A DNA stretch of 64,000 bases. It comes from Sphingomonadaceae bacterium. GTDB taxonomy: Bacteria; Pseudomonadota; Alphaproteobacteria; Sphingomonadales; Sphingomonadaceae. Made by a program: the position numbers and the translations under genes. The DNA lies in NCBI GenBank assembly GCA_021732525.1, contig JAKFUU010000018.1:204304-268303 (forward strand). Reading direction: 5' to 3'. This document shows, in pieces, positions 34,311 through 43,543 of this stretch (the first letter of the stretch is position 1; the number at the start of each line of letters is the position of its first letter). The notes beneath the pieces are model-generated. The model saw only the letters and a list, made by a program, of their open reading frames with translations. It was not told the origin of the DNA and did not search any database.

Positions 34311-35335
34311 AATGCACAGCAATTTCGTTTGCGCCAGACAAGGTAGCCCATGTCCTCACCAATGGCGGGATAGACCTGTCCTGCTGACATGAAGGTGGTG
34401 GAGGCACCGATTGGCGCGCAGGCATAGCGGCCCTTGGTTTGCGGGTTGGGATTGGTTGCCTGAAAACGATATTGCTGCTTGCGCATCACCGGCATCAGAT
34501 ATTTGCCGCAAAGACCTTTGCTGCCCATCGTGCCCCAGGAAACGAGCTCGCGGTGGAGCTTGTAGGCAAAGCGCGACAGCACAAGCCGTGAGGCTTGCAC
34601 ATGCCCGATTGTGGCCGATACATTGCCGTTGAGCGGATACATCGAACCCTGACAGCCAGCGCACCAGAACAAAGCGTCCGATGGCAGTTTGGTTGTTGCA
34701 AGCACGCAATCAGCGGCGCAGGCTGCCAGCGCGAGGGGATTGGCAAATAACACCGCTTCCGGATTGATGATCGCGGTCAGCTCGCTGTCCTGCCAGAGCG
34801 GATCGATCTCGGTTATATAGAGAATATCGATGGAGCCTGTTTCAAGGCACAGGAAATCGGCGACCAATTCCATCCAGTAAATGAGCGGATAGGCGTACCA
34901 ATGGACATGCCACTGCGAGTTATATTGCGTAGCGCCACCCACTGCTGATGGTCCCGCCATCGTTTTGAAACCGATATCGAAGCCCGGATCGAGCTTCAAT
35001 CCGCCCAGATTGACAAAACACCAGGGCTTCATCGAGACATCGGCCAATCGTACCGGTTCCCAAAAGCCCATGGCGATGCCGGGTCTTATCCCGCACAGAC
35101 AGACGGGCAGATCGGGATTGTCAGGGTCGGGTCTGCTTGACGGCCAGATTTTGAGGCCGCCGACCGAAATCGGGAAGAGGCATGACCAGCAAATGTCGGT
35201 GATCGGGTTTACAAATTTCCCCGTGCAGCGGCCTGGCCCCGCATCCGCGCGGGCAGGGTTCATGGTCGCCATCAACATAAGGATCGACAGAAGAAGTGTA
35301 ATATATCTCGTTGAAGTTGGCTGTATTGACGTCAT
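34307..35335 (-). CDS. traU: Conjugal DNA transfer protein TraU
   Basis: A 342-residue periplasmic TraU. The signal peptide (RYITLLLSILMLMATMNPARA) is followed by the family start GRCTGKFVNPITDICWSCLFPISVGG, quoted here in pieces as CTGKFVNPITD and CWSCLFPI. Many conserved cysteines follow, such as CLCGIRPG, FWCAGCQGSMYPL and GRYACAPIG. TraU is needed mainly for DNA transfer rather than pilus growth in F. The start overlaps the traW stop by 4 bases (ATGA), and the end overlaps trbC the same way. Confidence 0.94.
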   Translation of the reverse strand: MTSIQPTSTRYITLLLSILMLMATMNPARADAGPGRCTGKFVNPITDICWSCLFPISVGGLKIWPSSRPDPDNPDLPVCLCGIRPGIAMGFWEPVRLADVSMKPWCFVNLGGLKLDPGFDIGFKTMAGPSAVGGATQYNSQWHVHWYAYPLIYWMELVADFLCLETGSIDILYITEIDPLWQDSELTAIINPEAVLFANPLALAACAADCVLATTKLPSDALFWCAGCQGSMYPLNGNVSATIGHVQASRLVLSRFAYKLHRELVSWGTMGSKGLCGKYLMPVMRKQQYRFQATNPNPQTKGRYACAPIGASTTFMSAGQVYPAIGEDMGYLVWRKRNCCAL

Positions 35336-35967
35336 GACATCTTCCTTCGGGCAGGCATGACGGGATGTTCGGTAATAAGCAGCAAACGCCCTTGTTGTTT
35401 GACCGTTGCGGGCACCGCCTTGATGTTGAAATGACGCACCAGCTTGCCGCCCTGATCGAAAAAGAAGCGGCGCTGTTTGCCGCGCATCAGTTGGAGCGGT
35501 GCGCCGCCCACGAGGATCAATTTGGCCGAAGAAGCCTGAAAGGACTTCGTCGCCCAGTCGAGCTGGGCCGGATCATCGCCGTCCAAGAACACGAGCGTCT
35601 GGCGCAAGGGAACGGTATCGAGCGGATTGACCCTAGTTCCCGCCGCCATGATGAGGCGGCCTTTGCGGTCGCTGATATCTTCTGCCACCGAAATCGTCGG
35701 ATCGAACGCCCAGCTTCGTATCGTGGTGGCAACACTGATGCCGCTCACCGGCATTGGCCGGTTGACCTTGGCAATCGTGCGCCTTTTCAAATCCTCGTTG
35801 AGCCGAGCGGTGGCGCCGCTCGCCTGCAGAGCCATCAGCTTTCGCTGGATCTGTTCGAGCAGATCGGGCTCGGTTATCGGGAAAAGCGTGCCTTGCTGGC
35901 CGTAATCCCGCGCATGTGCAGGTGCAGCGACGAGGCAGGCGGCGATGAAGTAGCCCAGCGCTCTCAT
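35332..35967 (-). CDS. traW: Pilus assembly protein TraW
   Basis: A 211-residue periplasmic TraW with signal peptide RALGYFIAACLVAAPAHA, then RDYGQQGTLFPITEPDLLEQI, the family start that links it to TrbC. Later blocks include SWAFDPTISVAEDISDRKG and LVFLDGDDPAQLDW. The ATG at 35967 overlaps the upstream peptidase stop (ATGA). A longer reading from 36006 is excluded by the signal peptide. It belongs to the TraW-TraU-TrbC group for F pilus assembly. Confidence 0.93.
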   Translation of the reverse strand: MRALGYFIAACLVAAPAHARDYGQQGTLFPITEPDLLEQIQRKLMALQASGATARLNEDLKRRTIAKVNRPMPVSGISVATTIRSWAFDPTISVAEDISDRKGRLIMAAGTRVNPLDTVPLRQTLVFLDGDDPAQLDWATKSFQASSAKLILVGGAPLQLMRGKQRRFFFDQGGKLVRHFNIKAVPATVKQQGRLLLITEHPVMPARRKMS

Positions 35968-36488
35968 AATATCGGTCTTCCAACGCCAAATATGCGCGGG
36001 CGGCATATCCAGCCAATTGCCGCATAGCGGCTATCGAACCCGTCTTTATGCGACGTGGCTACAAATACGCAGCCGGGCGGTATGACGCCGGTCGGTCCAA
36101 GTTCAAGTGGTTCGCCGCGCTTACTGTGGGTTTTGGCCGTGGCGACTGGCTTACCGTTTACATAGAATATCCGTTTGTTTTCAGTGACCCGGTCGCCAGC
36201 AACGCCCATGACATGTTTGCCAAAAGGCTTTGGCTCTTTGCCAAAATGCTTTTCGAGAAGCTCAGACGGCGGCGGATCGAACAAGATGATGTCGCCGCGT
36301 TTGGGTGTCGCCGTGCGGTCGAGCCATATCGCCCAATAAGGAAGGCTTGGCGATATGTTGATCATCAACGCGTGATCGCGGGCAAAAGCCGACAGGCTAT
36401 TGAGGGCAAGCACGATTGCGCCTAACCCCGCCCAGATTGCGAGCCGACGCGGTAGAACAGCCTTGAGGTCGCGGCTAACGCTTGCCAT
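35964..36488 (-). CDS. S26 signal-peptidase-like transfer protein (TraF/TrhF type)
   Basis: A 174-residue inner-membrane serine peptidase of family S26, the TraF/TrhF kind found in conjugation operons. One membrane segment (LAIWAGLGAIVLALNSLSAFA) comes first, then the catalytic serine S48 in ISPSLPYWAIW, then the general-base lysine in FGKHVMGVAGD. It may mature the pilin TraA, since no other pilin peptidase is seen. This protein should not be confused with the thioredoxin-like TraF encoded downstream. The ATG at 36488 overlaps trbI by 14 bases. Confidence 0.9.
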   Translation of the reverse strand: MASVSRDLKAVLPRRLAIWAGLGAIVLALNSLSAFARDHALMINISPSLPYWAIWLDRTATPKRGDIILFDPPPSELLEKHFGKEPKPFGKHVMGVAGDRVTENKRIFYVNGKPVATAKTHSKRGEPLELGPTGVIPPGCVFVATSHKDGFDSRYAAIGWICRPRIFGVGRPIL

Positions 36489-36891
36489 CTGCTCGGCTTT
36501 CCATCCGCTTACCCACATCCGCCCGGACGGCGTCGGTCAGATCGGGCGTACTGCCCGCGACCACCGCTTCGGCGACAAGCACCGTGCGACCCTCACGTCC
36601 CAGCGCTTCAACCGAAGCCTGGATCGCGGTGAGATATTGTTCGACGCGGCGCTTCATATCTTCAGGGCTGCGACCGCTGCGCGCTTCGGCTTCGACAAAG
36701 TCGTCCATGATAGTCGACAGTTCAACGGTTACGACCTCGCGTTTTTGAAGGTCGAGCAGCTTGTCGGTCGCCCAACCTGTCCACAGGCCTGTGGCGAGGA
36801 CTGTGGCAAAGGCCGCCAAAGTCGTAGCGGAATAGCCACCGAAGCGCCTTGTAGGCACTTCGGTGGGAGATGCTGCTGATATGTTCTCCAT
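36475..36891 (-). CDS. trbI: F-type transfer protein TrbI
   Basis: A 138-residue inner-membrane protein with one N-terminal transmembrane segment (ATTLAAFATVLATGLWTGWA), followed by the family core ELSTIMDDFVEAEARSGRSPEDMKRR and a C-terminal part DLTDAVRADVGKRME. F TrbI is not essential but affects pilus retraction and length. The ATG at 36891 shares a base with the stop of the upstream gene (TAATG). A longer reading to 36954 lacks support. Confidence 0.85.
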   Translation of the reverse strand: MENISAASPTEVPTRRFGGYSATTLAAFATVLATGLWTGWATDKLLDLQKREVVTVELSTIMDDFVEAEARSGRSPEDMKRRVEQYLTAIQASVEALGREGRTVLVAEAVVAGSTPDLTDAVRADVGKRMESRADGKR

Positions 36892-37289
36892 TATACTTGC
36901 TCCGGAGTGTCGAGTACGCGGCTCATGTCGCGGACAAATCGCGGGATCCGCCACAAAGCGATGAGCGAAGCAATCCCGAAAAAGCCGATCTTGAGTTCAT
37001 CGGAAAAGGCCAGTTGCCGGGCGCCATCTGCTGCAATGTAGCGTGACGCGAGATTGTCGATCTGGAGGAACAACAGGTCCATATTCCACCCAGACAGAAG
37101 CAAAAAGAAGAACAAAGGTAAGCCTAAGGTCATCAGGAAGGTCGAAACCGCAAATCCTGCGGCTTTGATGGTGATGAAGCAGCTATCCGAAATACAGGCG
37201 GGCAGTTTGAATCCCCGCTTTGCTTGTGGTGGGTTCTCCCGCGCTTCGTCCAGCGCGCGGTCAATCGAAGTGACTAGATTTAAGGACAT
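36891..37289 (-). CDS. Unnamed membrane protein in the transfer operon (orf132)
   Basis: A 132-residue inner-membrane protein with a hydrophobic region at residues 45-70 (FAVSTFLMTLGLPLFFFLLLS, two turns of helix) and a second near 100-115 (IGFFGIASLIALWRI). It has two cysteines (ACISDSC) and basic ends. I do not recognise a family; F has no gene here except small trb genes. Its fixed place between traC and trbI, sharing a TAATG junction with trbI, suggests a real part of this version of the machine. Confidence 0.65.
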   Translation of the reverse strand: MSLNLVTSIDRALDEARENPPQAKRGFKLPACISDSCFITIKAAGFAVSTFLMTLGLPLFFFLLLSGWNMDLLFLQIDNLASRYIAADGARQLAFSDELKIGFFGIASLIALWRIPRFVRDMSRVLDTPEQV

Positions 37290-37318
37290 GAGTTTTGGTC
37301 TTTCATTGGCGGTGGGGG

Positions 37319-39862
37319 TTAGAATTTCGGAAAGGCGATGCGCTCGATGGCGTCTGCCAATTGATGCCCGCGGGCGAGTTCGGCATCGATCGCAGCGAAG
37401 GTCTGCGGCGAGCTCGAAAACAGCGTCGCGGAATAGTCATCGAGGACCAGCCTGCCGATGGTTTCGGTCTCGGGGCCTTTGATGAAGACTTCGCTATAAT
37501 CCGACCCGCTGCGCTTGAGGCTCCGGATCAAAGTTTCAGTGCGGTCGTCCATGTCGAGCCTTCCTGCCTTTTTGAAATCGGCAATGGTTTCGGGTTTTTG
37601 CTGGAGAATGAGCATCCAGTCGCTGTTCTCGAGCGCGGCTGTTGCGCCGTCCGATTTATAATAATCGTTGAGCGACTGGGTAGCGGTTGCCAGCGCGCCG
37701 CCATATTTGCGGCAGGTGCGGGCATAGGTTTCGACAAACTCACCCATCGACCCGCCTTTGAGCATGCTCCAGGCTTCGTCGATCAACAGCAATTTGCGAA
37801 CCGAACGCGGCGTCCGCGTCATCGCCTGGCTGGTCATGAACATGATCGCAGACAAAACGACGCTTCGCAGTTCCTCGCGAGCGGCCAAATCGGACATTTC
37901 AAAGACGGTGAAATCATGGCTTAAGTCAAGCGTTGCTTCACCTTCAAAGAACGCTCCATAAGTGCCGCCCTTCATGAACGGTGCGAGCGAAGTTGCCAGA
38001 TCAGCAGGGGCATCGTTTCCGAGCGCCTGCAATGCCTCACCAATATGCGTAACCTGTGCATTGGAACGGCGGGCTTCCCAGACCTGATTGACTGCGCGGT
38101 CGATGAGACCGCGCTCGGTATCCGAAAGCGGCGCAGAATGCCGTGCCATTTGCGCGATGATCGCTTTGACCATGCCAAAGCAGTCGAGCCGGTAATCTTC
38201 ATCTTCTTCGGCGCGCGCCGCATCGATCATCGAAAAGGGATTGAGGCAGAAGCCCGCCTTCAGTGTGAACTCGACAAAATGGCCGCCTTGCAGCTTGACC
38301 GAACGTTCAAAGCTGCGGCCGTCGTCGATGACCACGACCTTGGCCCCGGCACCGCGCAAAGCTGCACACATTTCTTGCAAGAGCACTGACTTGCCCGAGC
38401 CCGACTTGCCGCAGATCGCGACATTATGGTTGCCGGCATCATTCTCGAAGGGTGACCAGAAGAAGGGCTGTCCGCGTCTGCCAACGAAAATCAGATGCGG
38501 CACATGGCCGCCGAGATATTCACCCTGCATCGGCGCGATATTGGCAGCCGTCGTCGACAGCAGCGTCTTCATGCGTTTCAGACGCACCATGTCTTTCGCA
38601 AGGCCATCGGCGAGCGTGAGCGGCATCGCGGCGAGCAGGCCCTGGATTTGCAGGAAGCGCTCGTCGATCAGATCCCAGCCGGCTGCCTTATAGATCGACT
38701 TGATCGCACGTTCGTTGCGGTCGCCATCGCCGAGCGGCGACCAGGCCGTGAGGCCATAGAAAACCTGCACGATCTTGCGTCCATCCTGCAATTCGGCCTG
38801 AACATGCTGCCATTCGGCTGATTGCTCGGCGATCTTGGGCAGGAAGCGCGCGCTTTTGGTTGCAGCGAGACTCGTAGTGCGCATGAACTTGAACCCTGCA
38901 CGTGCGCCTGCGGCTTCCTGGTCGGGATAGACCAGGCAAAGCATGGTCGCTGCGGGACAAGGAAAGCGCAATTTGTCGGTGAACAGATCGCCGATGAGGC
39001 GTGCGCATTCCCACGGGGCCCAGCGCTGCGGCATGTTGCGGACGCCGTAATGGCGCACGTCGAAGCAGTCGGGATAGACTGTACCGATTTCAGGAACGCC
39101 CTGTTCGCTGTTGCCGGTGGCCCGGAACCGTTCGGTGCGCAGCAGCATCCGGTCTTCATGGACGACGAGTTCGATATCGCGGCGGATTGCTTGCGCAGCA
39201 ATCGGATCAAGCGGATTATAGGGAACGGCATCGTCCTGCGGTGCCGTCGTTGGCGATGTCAGGTCGTCAACGAGCGCGATCAGATCCTGGGGGTGCAGTT
39301 CGCTGACCCCCAAATTGAGCGAACGGAGCATCGACATCATTCCGTCGCGGCACTGGACAAGCTCCTCATTGCTGACCTTGCTTGCGCTCGGCACACCCAA
39401 AGAGATGATCACCTGATGATGGCGGGTATGGAAGGGCGCGTCGGCCGATCCTGAATTCCAGACCAGATCGTAAAGCCGTGCCGCCCGGTGGCGCGCAATG
39501 GCTTCATAGATCCCGCCTTGTGCATAGCGCGGCGAAAACCACGGGGCGACAATCCGGCTAATACGGGGCGATGCGTGATGGAGCACCTGCAGGCAGGCAC
39601 CAGATGGCAGCCCTTCTGAAAAGAAGGATCCCAATATCTCGCCCGTGCGCTCATCGGCTCCAATAAGCGGGGTGACCGAAAGAATGAAGCCCTTCGAGCC
39701 GCTGTTAAAATAGAGCCGGTTGGTCGTATCAAAGACGCGGTAGGGCAGCCAGTCCGACAACATATCGAGCATGAAGGCGGGACGGCCATTTTCTGCCTGC
39801 TCGGCGTCGCCGAGCAAGCCCGACAAAAGGCTGTCCTTGAGGGTGCGAAAGCTGATGCCCAT
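37319..39862 (-). CDS. traC: Type IV secretion ATPase TraC (VirB4 family)
   Basis: An 847-residue F-type VirB4 ATPase that powers pilus assembly at the inner membrane. The N-terminal TraC_F-IV domain spans residues 30-300 (SDWLPYRVFDTTNRLYFN-like start). Walker A is CGKSGSGKSVLLQ near residue 483, and Walker B is LLLIDEAWSMLKGG near residue 700. ATQSLNDYY and LQQKPETIADF follow as in the family. The ATG at 39862 lies in the TGATG overlap with the traV stop; a GTG one codon earlier is an alternative. All ATPase motifs are intact. Confidence 0.96.
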   Translation of the reverse strand: MGISFRTLKDSLLSGLLGDAEQAENGRPAFMLDMLSDWLPYRVFDTTNRLYFNSGSKGFILSVTPLIGADERTGEILGSFFSEGLPSGACLQVLHHASPRISRIVAPWFSPRYAQGGIYEAIARHRAARLYDLVWNSGSADAPFHTRHHQVIISLGVPSASKVSNEELVQCRDGMMSMLRSLNLGVSELHPQDLIALVDDLTSPTTAPQDDAVPYNPLDPIAAQAIRRDIELVVHEDRMLLRTERFRATGNSEQGVPEIGTVYPDCFDVRHYGVRNMPQRWAPWECARLIGDLFTDKLRFPCPAATMLCLVYPDQEAAGARAGFKFMRTTSLAATKSARFLPKIAEQSAEWQHVQAELQDGRKIVQVFYGLTAWSPLGDGDRNERAIKSIYKAAGWDLIDERFLQIQGLLAAMPLTLADGLAKDMVRLKRMKTLLSTTAANIAPMQGEYLGGHVPHLIFVGRRGQPFFWSPFENDAGNHNVAICGKSGSGKSVLLQEMCAALRGAGAKVVVIDDGRSFERSVKLQGGHFVEFTLKAGFCLNPFSMIDAARAEEDEDYRLDCFGMVKAIIAQMARHSAPLSDTERGLIDRAVNQVWEARRSNAQVTHIGEALQALGNDAPADLATSLAPFMKGGTYGAFFEGEATLDLSHDFTVFEMSDLAAREELRSVVLSAIMFMTSQAMTRTPRSVRKLLLIDEAWSMLKGGSMGEFVETYARTCRKYGGALATATQSLNDYYKSDGATAALENSDWMLILQQKPETIADFKKAGRLDMDDRTETLIRSLKRSGSDYSEVFIKGPETETIGRLVLDDYSATLFSSSPQTFAAIDAELARGHQLADAIERIAFPKF

Positions 39863-40611
39863 CACTGCGGATCCTTGCGCGAAGGTACGGTGTCCGCATT
39901 CGACCTCGATTTGGCAGCCTCGATGGCTTCAATCGTCGGATAGTTATGCAGTGCTTCGTCATTTGAGGATCGAGGGGTCCGAACATGCAGGGGAGAAGAC
40001 ATGTCGAACCCCTCGACCGCCGGTGCTATCGCACCGGCAATGGCCTCGCGCGCCGTGGAGGGGAGGACCAGCGGCGGGGCCAAGGGGAAAAGAAGAGCGT
40101 CGGAAATGGGGGAATCGGGAACTGTCTCGAGGTCAGTTTCGAATCCGATTTCGCCCAAGGACATCGGTGTCGTATCAGGTGCATCGGTAGTTACGTGCTT
40201 TTGCTTCAGGCTTTGCCGCAGTCGGCTATTCACCGACTGTTTTGAATCGACCGGGCCACGGCGAAGCGCTGCGGCCCAATCGGCCTGTTCAACTACTGCC
40301 CAAGCCACCGCTTCGTCGCGCAGCGTTCCCTGATTATCGATATGGGCGGGAAAAACGATCTTGAGCGTACGCTCGCCGGTGCGGGAAATATCGCCAGGTA
40401 CGATGCCAGCGCGAGCGCGAAGCGGGGTAAGTTCTAAATCGCTGGCGGGTGCTGCAGCGGTGGCTGCCGCGTCAATCGCTCCCGTTGGTGCGCATCCACC
40501 TTTTGGTGCACGGCAGCTAAAGTCGCCGGCAACATTGGTTCCAAGCGTGGCGCATGCCGAAAGACTGGCCAGCATGATGGGAAATGCGAGATTTATAGGT
40601 TTGATGCTCAT
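39862..40611 (-). CDS. traV: Outer-membrane lipoprotein TraV
   Basis: A 249-residue lipoprotein with a lipobox (LASLSAC, lipidated Cys20) and the TraV block NVAGDFSCRAPKGGC directly after, which carries the two family cysteines. It forms the outer-membrane core complex with TraK and TraB, like VirB7 with VirB9 and VirB10. The middle and C-terminal regions are variable and proline-rich, and the protein is longer than F TraV (about 170 residues). It overlaps traC by TGATG and follows dsbC by 3 bases. Confidence 0.9.
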   Translation of the reverse strand: MSIKPINLAFPIMLASLSACATLGTNVAGDFSCRAPKGGCAPTGAIDAAATAAAPASDLELTPLRARAGIVPGDISRTGERTLKIVFPAHIDNQGTLRDEAVAWAVVEQADWAAALRRGPVDSKQSVNSRLRQSLKQKHVTTDAPDTTPMSLGEIGFETDLETVPDSPISDALLFPLAPPLVLPSTAREAIAGAIAPAVEGFDMSSPLHVRTPRSSNDEALHNYPTIEAIEAAKSRSNADTVPSRKDPQ

Positions 40612-40614
40612 GGC

Positions 40615-41490
40615 TCAGCCTCCAGTGCGCTTGGGGTTCACGTTCAGAAATTTTCTCAGGTCGGATGCACTGCGGTAACCTTCGATGACCGCGCCGTCTG
40701 ACGGCCGCACGATCACCGGCGTCCCGCCAAATCCATGCTTTTTGGCAAAGGCTTCATTGGCATCAAGACCGCTGGTATCGCACGGCCTGGCGCTGACGAG
40801 CGCGAGCCCGCCATATGCCGAATGCAAAGCGGCTGCAGGGTTGGCCGAGCAATAGACCTGTTCGGATAGCTTACGGCTTGCCGCGCCGAATATCGAAATC
40901 GGCCGCTCTTCAACGCGGACGCCGAGCGATTTGAGTTCCTCGGATAATTTGCGGCAGTAGCTGCACTGGAAATCGGAAAAGACGATCAGCTTTGGACCAT
41001 TTGCGGGCCCCCAGTGGATGGCGCCTTTGGTAGGAAGCTCGGCTAATGAAATTTTTGTGGGGCTCGCGGGCCGACGCGGTTGCTCTGAGCGGTCACGAGC
41101 ATCGCTGCGTGCGGCACCTGCGGTCAACAGATCGGGATTAAGCGCCAGCAACCGCGCTGCAGTCAGATCCTGACGCGCCTCCATGTCATAGATGCGGCCG
41201 ATGACCAGATATTTGGCTTTGGTGTCGACGTAGAAAAGCGTGGTTTTGGAAACCACCTCGCACAGGCCGCCATGGCCCACACAGTCAAGCGCATCGATCG
41301 GTGTTTTGGGCAGGCGCAATTTGAGCGCTGTGCGCAACTGGTCGACATTCTGGCTTTTGATCTGGGTAGAGGCAAAGGTCGCTGCACCCCATCCGGTGGC
41401 GGCGGACAGGCTAACGAGCGCGCCGAGGCCGGCGACGAGTCTCAACCAGCGGCGTGGGCGCTTGGCGTTGGTTTCTTGTTGCTCGATCAT
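40615..41490 (-). CDS. dsbC: DsbC-like disulfide isomerase of the transfer operon
   Basis: A 291-residue protein with an N-terminal membrane anchor or signal (LRLVAGLGALVSLSAATGWGAA), a dimerisation-like region to about residue 130, and a thioredoxin-like domain with the redox motif CSYC in VFSDFQCSYCRKLSEEL near residue 180 and the cis-proline GGTPVIV near 262. It probably corrects disulfides in the cysteine-rich TraN, TraU and TraH. DsbC-type genes at this spot, between traB and traV, are common in non-enteric F-like systems. Its ATG directly follows the traB stop. Confidence 0.9.
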   Translation of the reverse strand: MIEQQETNAKRPRRWLRLVAGLGALVSLSAATGWGAATFASTQIKSQNVDQLRTALKLRLPKTPIDALDCVGHGGLCEVVSKTTLFYVDTKAKYLVIGRIYDMEARQDLTAARLLALNPDLLTAGAARSDARDRSEQPRRPASPTKISLAELPTKGAIHWGPANGPKLIVFSDFQCSYCRKLSEELKSLGVRVEERPISIFGAASRKLSEQVYCSANPAAALHSAYGGLALVSARPCDTSGLDANEAFAKKHGFGGTPVIVRPSDGAVIEGYRSASDLRKFLNVNPKRTGG

Positions 41491-42813
41491 TTAAGAGTTC
41501 CTCACAAAGACGCCGTCGAGAAAGACGATTTCAACGTCGATGCCCGTGGGCATCTCGACAACAGGTTGATATTGTTCGGCGCGTTCGATGAGATATTTGC
41601 TCACCGTATCGGCGGCATCGCCTGCACCCTGCCCAAGCCCGCCGCCCAATATATCGCCGCCTGAGAGCTTCGAGCGCTCGCCTGACGCATTTGTTGTGAC
41701 GCCGGAAAACACGCTGTTGGCATTGGCTGAAAAGCCCCGGCCAAAGCCGCCGATGATGCCCGCAAGCAGTGCTTGCGAAATTAAGCTGCCTTCGCGGCTA
41801 ACGACGCGGCCGCGCACACCCGATTTGCCAGCAAAGCTGATAAAGCCTTTGACCTCGGAGACCGCAACGCGCCCGCCGGGCTGGTCGCAGGTCATCTTGG
41901 CGAGCTTCACATAGACTTTCTCCGAAGAGAGATCGCCGCGTGCAGCGCCGTTGACCACGCATCCGGTGATCCGGGTGGTGAGGATCTTGCCGTTCTTCAT
42001 CACAGAACGGGCAGGACCCGTAATCCGCAAAACGACGGGCAGGGGATCGGTCTGGCTCGAAACGCCCGCCGATGCATCGACCCCCACAATCACGCGCGCA
42101 GGCGCATAGGAATTGGGCGGCAAATAATCGGGCGAATCTTCGACAACCAGCGGCGAAACTTCAGGCCGCTGCGCGCGATTGCCGGTTCCACCCTTGTCGG
42201 CTGCGCCAAAGCTCAGGAGTTTGACTTCGCCCGGCGACAGGCTGTCGGTTGGCGCCCCGCCCGTATTGGGTATCGGCGAACCCGGGGGGCGCCCGCGTGC
42301 ATCATAGCCGCCTGCCTGCGGCCCGTAAGCAGGTAGCGCTGCAGGAGGCGGGGCGGATGCCTGTACCGCAATCTGGCTTTTGAGTGCGGCATTTTCAGCA
42401 GAAACGGCATCGATGGCTGCTTGCCCGTCGATCCGCATCGCCTGGTTCTCGGCTTTGAGTGCTGCCAATTGAGCTTCGACACCTTCGAGCGGGGCTTGCG
42501 CTTCCTTCAGTGCTTTCTGCTCGCGGGTGACCGCATCGAGCCGGTTGCCATAGACCGCGACAAATTCACGCTGCGACAGGTCGCGGTTGACCAGACCCGC
42601 CGTCTCGATGGTTTGCGCAGCCTTGGGGTCTGCGCCGTCGGCGCTATCGTCCGATCCGAAGATAAACCAGCTGGCACCGCCCAAAAGCACCGCGCCGACG
42701 CCTGCGAGCAGCAACTGCTGGCGTTTGGCGGTTCGGGCATTGAGCGAGGCGAGGCCCGACTGCTGTGTTTCGCGCAGGTCAGTGGCGGCGGCTTTGTTAT
42801 CTGGCTCAGTCAT
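41491..42813 (-). CDS. traB: Core complex protein TraB (VirB10 family)
   Basis: A 440-residue TraB protein that spans the envelope. One inner-membrane helix (LLLAGVGAVLLGGASWFIF) lies near residues 35-55. A coiled coil follows (NRLDAVTREQKALKEAQAPLEGVEAQL, part), then a proline/glycine-rich linker and the C-terminal VirB10-like beta barrel, marked by YAPARVIVGVDASAG, VVLRITGPARSVMKNG and GRVVSREGSLISQALLAGIIGG. The start is the ATG at 42813, which overlaps the traK end by 8 bases. It connects the inner-membrane energy source to the outer-membrane pore. Confidence 0.94.
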   Translation of the reverse strand: MTEPDNKAAATDLRETQQSGLASLNARTAKRQQLLLAGVGAVLLGGASWFIFGSDDSADGADPKAAQTIETAGLVNRDLSQREFVAVYGNRLDAVTREQKALKEAQAPLEGVEAQLAALKAENQAMRIDGQAAIDAVSAENAALKSQIAVQASAPPPAALPAYGPQAGGYDARGRPPGSPIPNTGGAPTDSLSPGEVKLLSFGAADKGGTGNRAQRPEVSPLVVEDSPDYLPPNSYAPARVIVGVDASAGVSSQTDPLPVVLRITGPARSVMKNGKILTTRITGCVVNGAARGDLSSEKVYVKLAKMTCDQPGGRVAVSEVKGFISFAGKSGVRGRVVSREGSLISQALLAGIIGGFGRGFSANANSVFSGVTTNASGERSKLSGGDILGGGLGQGAGDAADTVSKYLIERAEQYQPVVEMPTGIDVEIVFLDGVFVRNS

Positions 42814-43543
42814 TTGAGGTCTCGCTATTGGCACCGACCAGATAGGCAGTGGTGGTTGCGCCGGATTTGAGTGTGGTGGTGGAAAGGCTCACTGCGACGC
42901 TGTCGCGCGGTGCAATGTCGCGTTCGGTGATATTCAGCGCTTCGGCGCTTCTGTTGGTGAGCCGAATGACTTTGCCGAGCAGGCCGCTGCCGCGATATTC
43001 CGCAATTAGCTGGACTTCGAGATCGCCAACGCGGGACGGCGGGGCAGATGCTTGCCGGATAGCATATCCCGGTACGTTCTGGTTGTTCGCCATCGCCTGG
43101 ATGAGACGAACCGCTGCTTCGCCGCGCGGCATTTCCGCTTCCCAATCCGCCGCATCGGACTTTGCCAGCGCAGGATTATTAATGAATATTTGCTGGGCGT
43201 CGACCGGCTCAGCGCGACAGCTGAATTTGTAGACAAACCCCTTCTTCGTAGTGGCAAAGAAGCTGATGGTTGCAGCCGCATAGGTGTCGGGTACCGACAG
43301 ATAAATATCGCCGCGCACCGGCTCGTTGGTCACCGCAAAATCATTATACGGATAGCCGGTCGAGATTTTCGAGACGCTCGCAAACTGGTCGCCAATGAGG
43401 CTGATGCGTGTCAGCTCACGTTTCGATACAATGCACTCGATCGCGCCGCCGTCGGCGGTTTGTTTATATTGCTCCGCGTGTAACGGGCTGGCGACGGCGA
43501 GCAAGGACAGCGTCGCGGCAATGGGTTTTATCTTAAGCATCAT
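42806..43543 (-). CDS. traK: Core complex protein TraK (VirB9/secretin-like)
   Basis: A 245-residue periplasmic/outer-membrane TraK. The signal peptide (KIKPIAATLSLLAVASPLHA) is followed by two beta-rich domains: AIECIVSKRELTRISLIGDQFASV and GDIYLSVPDTYAAATISFFATTKKG (both shortened), then the C-terminal GLLGKVIRLTNRSAEALNITER block that docks TraB and TraV. Two ATGs in tandem at 43543 and 43540 overlap the traE stop; GAAGGAAA precedes them. Length equals F TraK. Confidence 0.92.
   Translation of the reverse strand: MMLKIKPIAATLSLLAVASPLHAEQYKQTADGGAIECIVSKRELTRISLIGDQFASVSKISTGYPYNDFAVTNEPVRGDIYLSVPDTYAAATISFFATTKKGFVYKFSCRAEPVDAQQIFINNPALAKSDAADWEAEMPRGEAAVRLIQAMANNQNVPGYAIRQASAPPSRVGDLEVQLIAEYRGSGLLGKVIRLTNRSAEALNITERDIAPRDSVAVSLSTTTLKSGATTTAYLVGANSETSND

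Noticed and set aside
33477..34346. Plus-strand ORF opposite trbC and traN (289 codons)
   Set aside because: Fully antisense to trbC and the traN start. Composition looks like a shadow frame.
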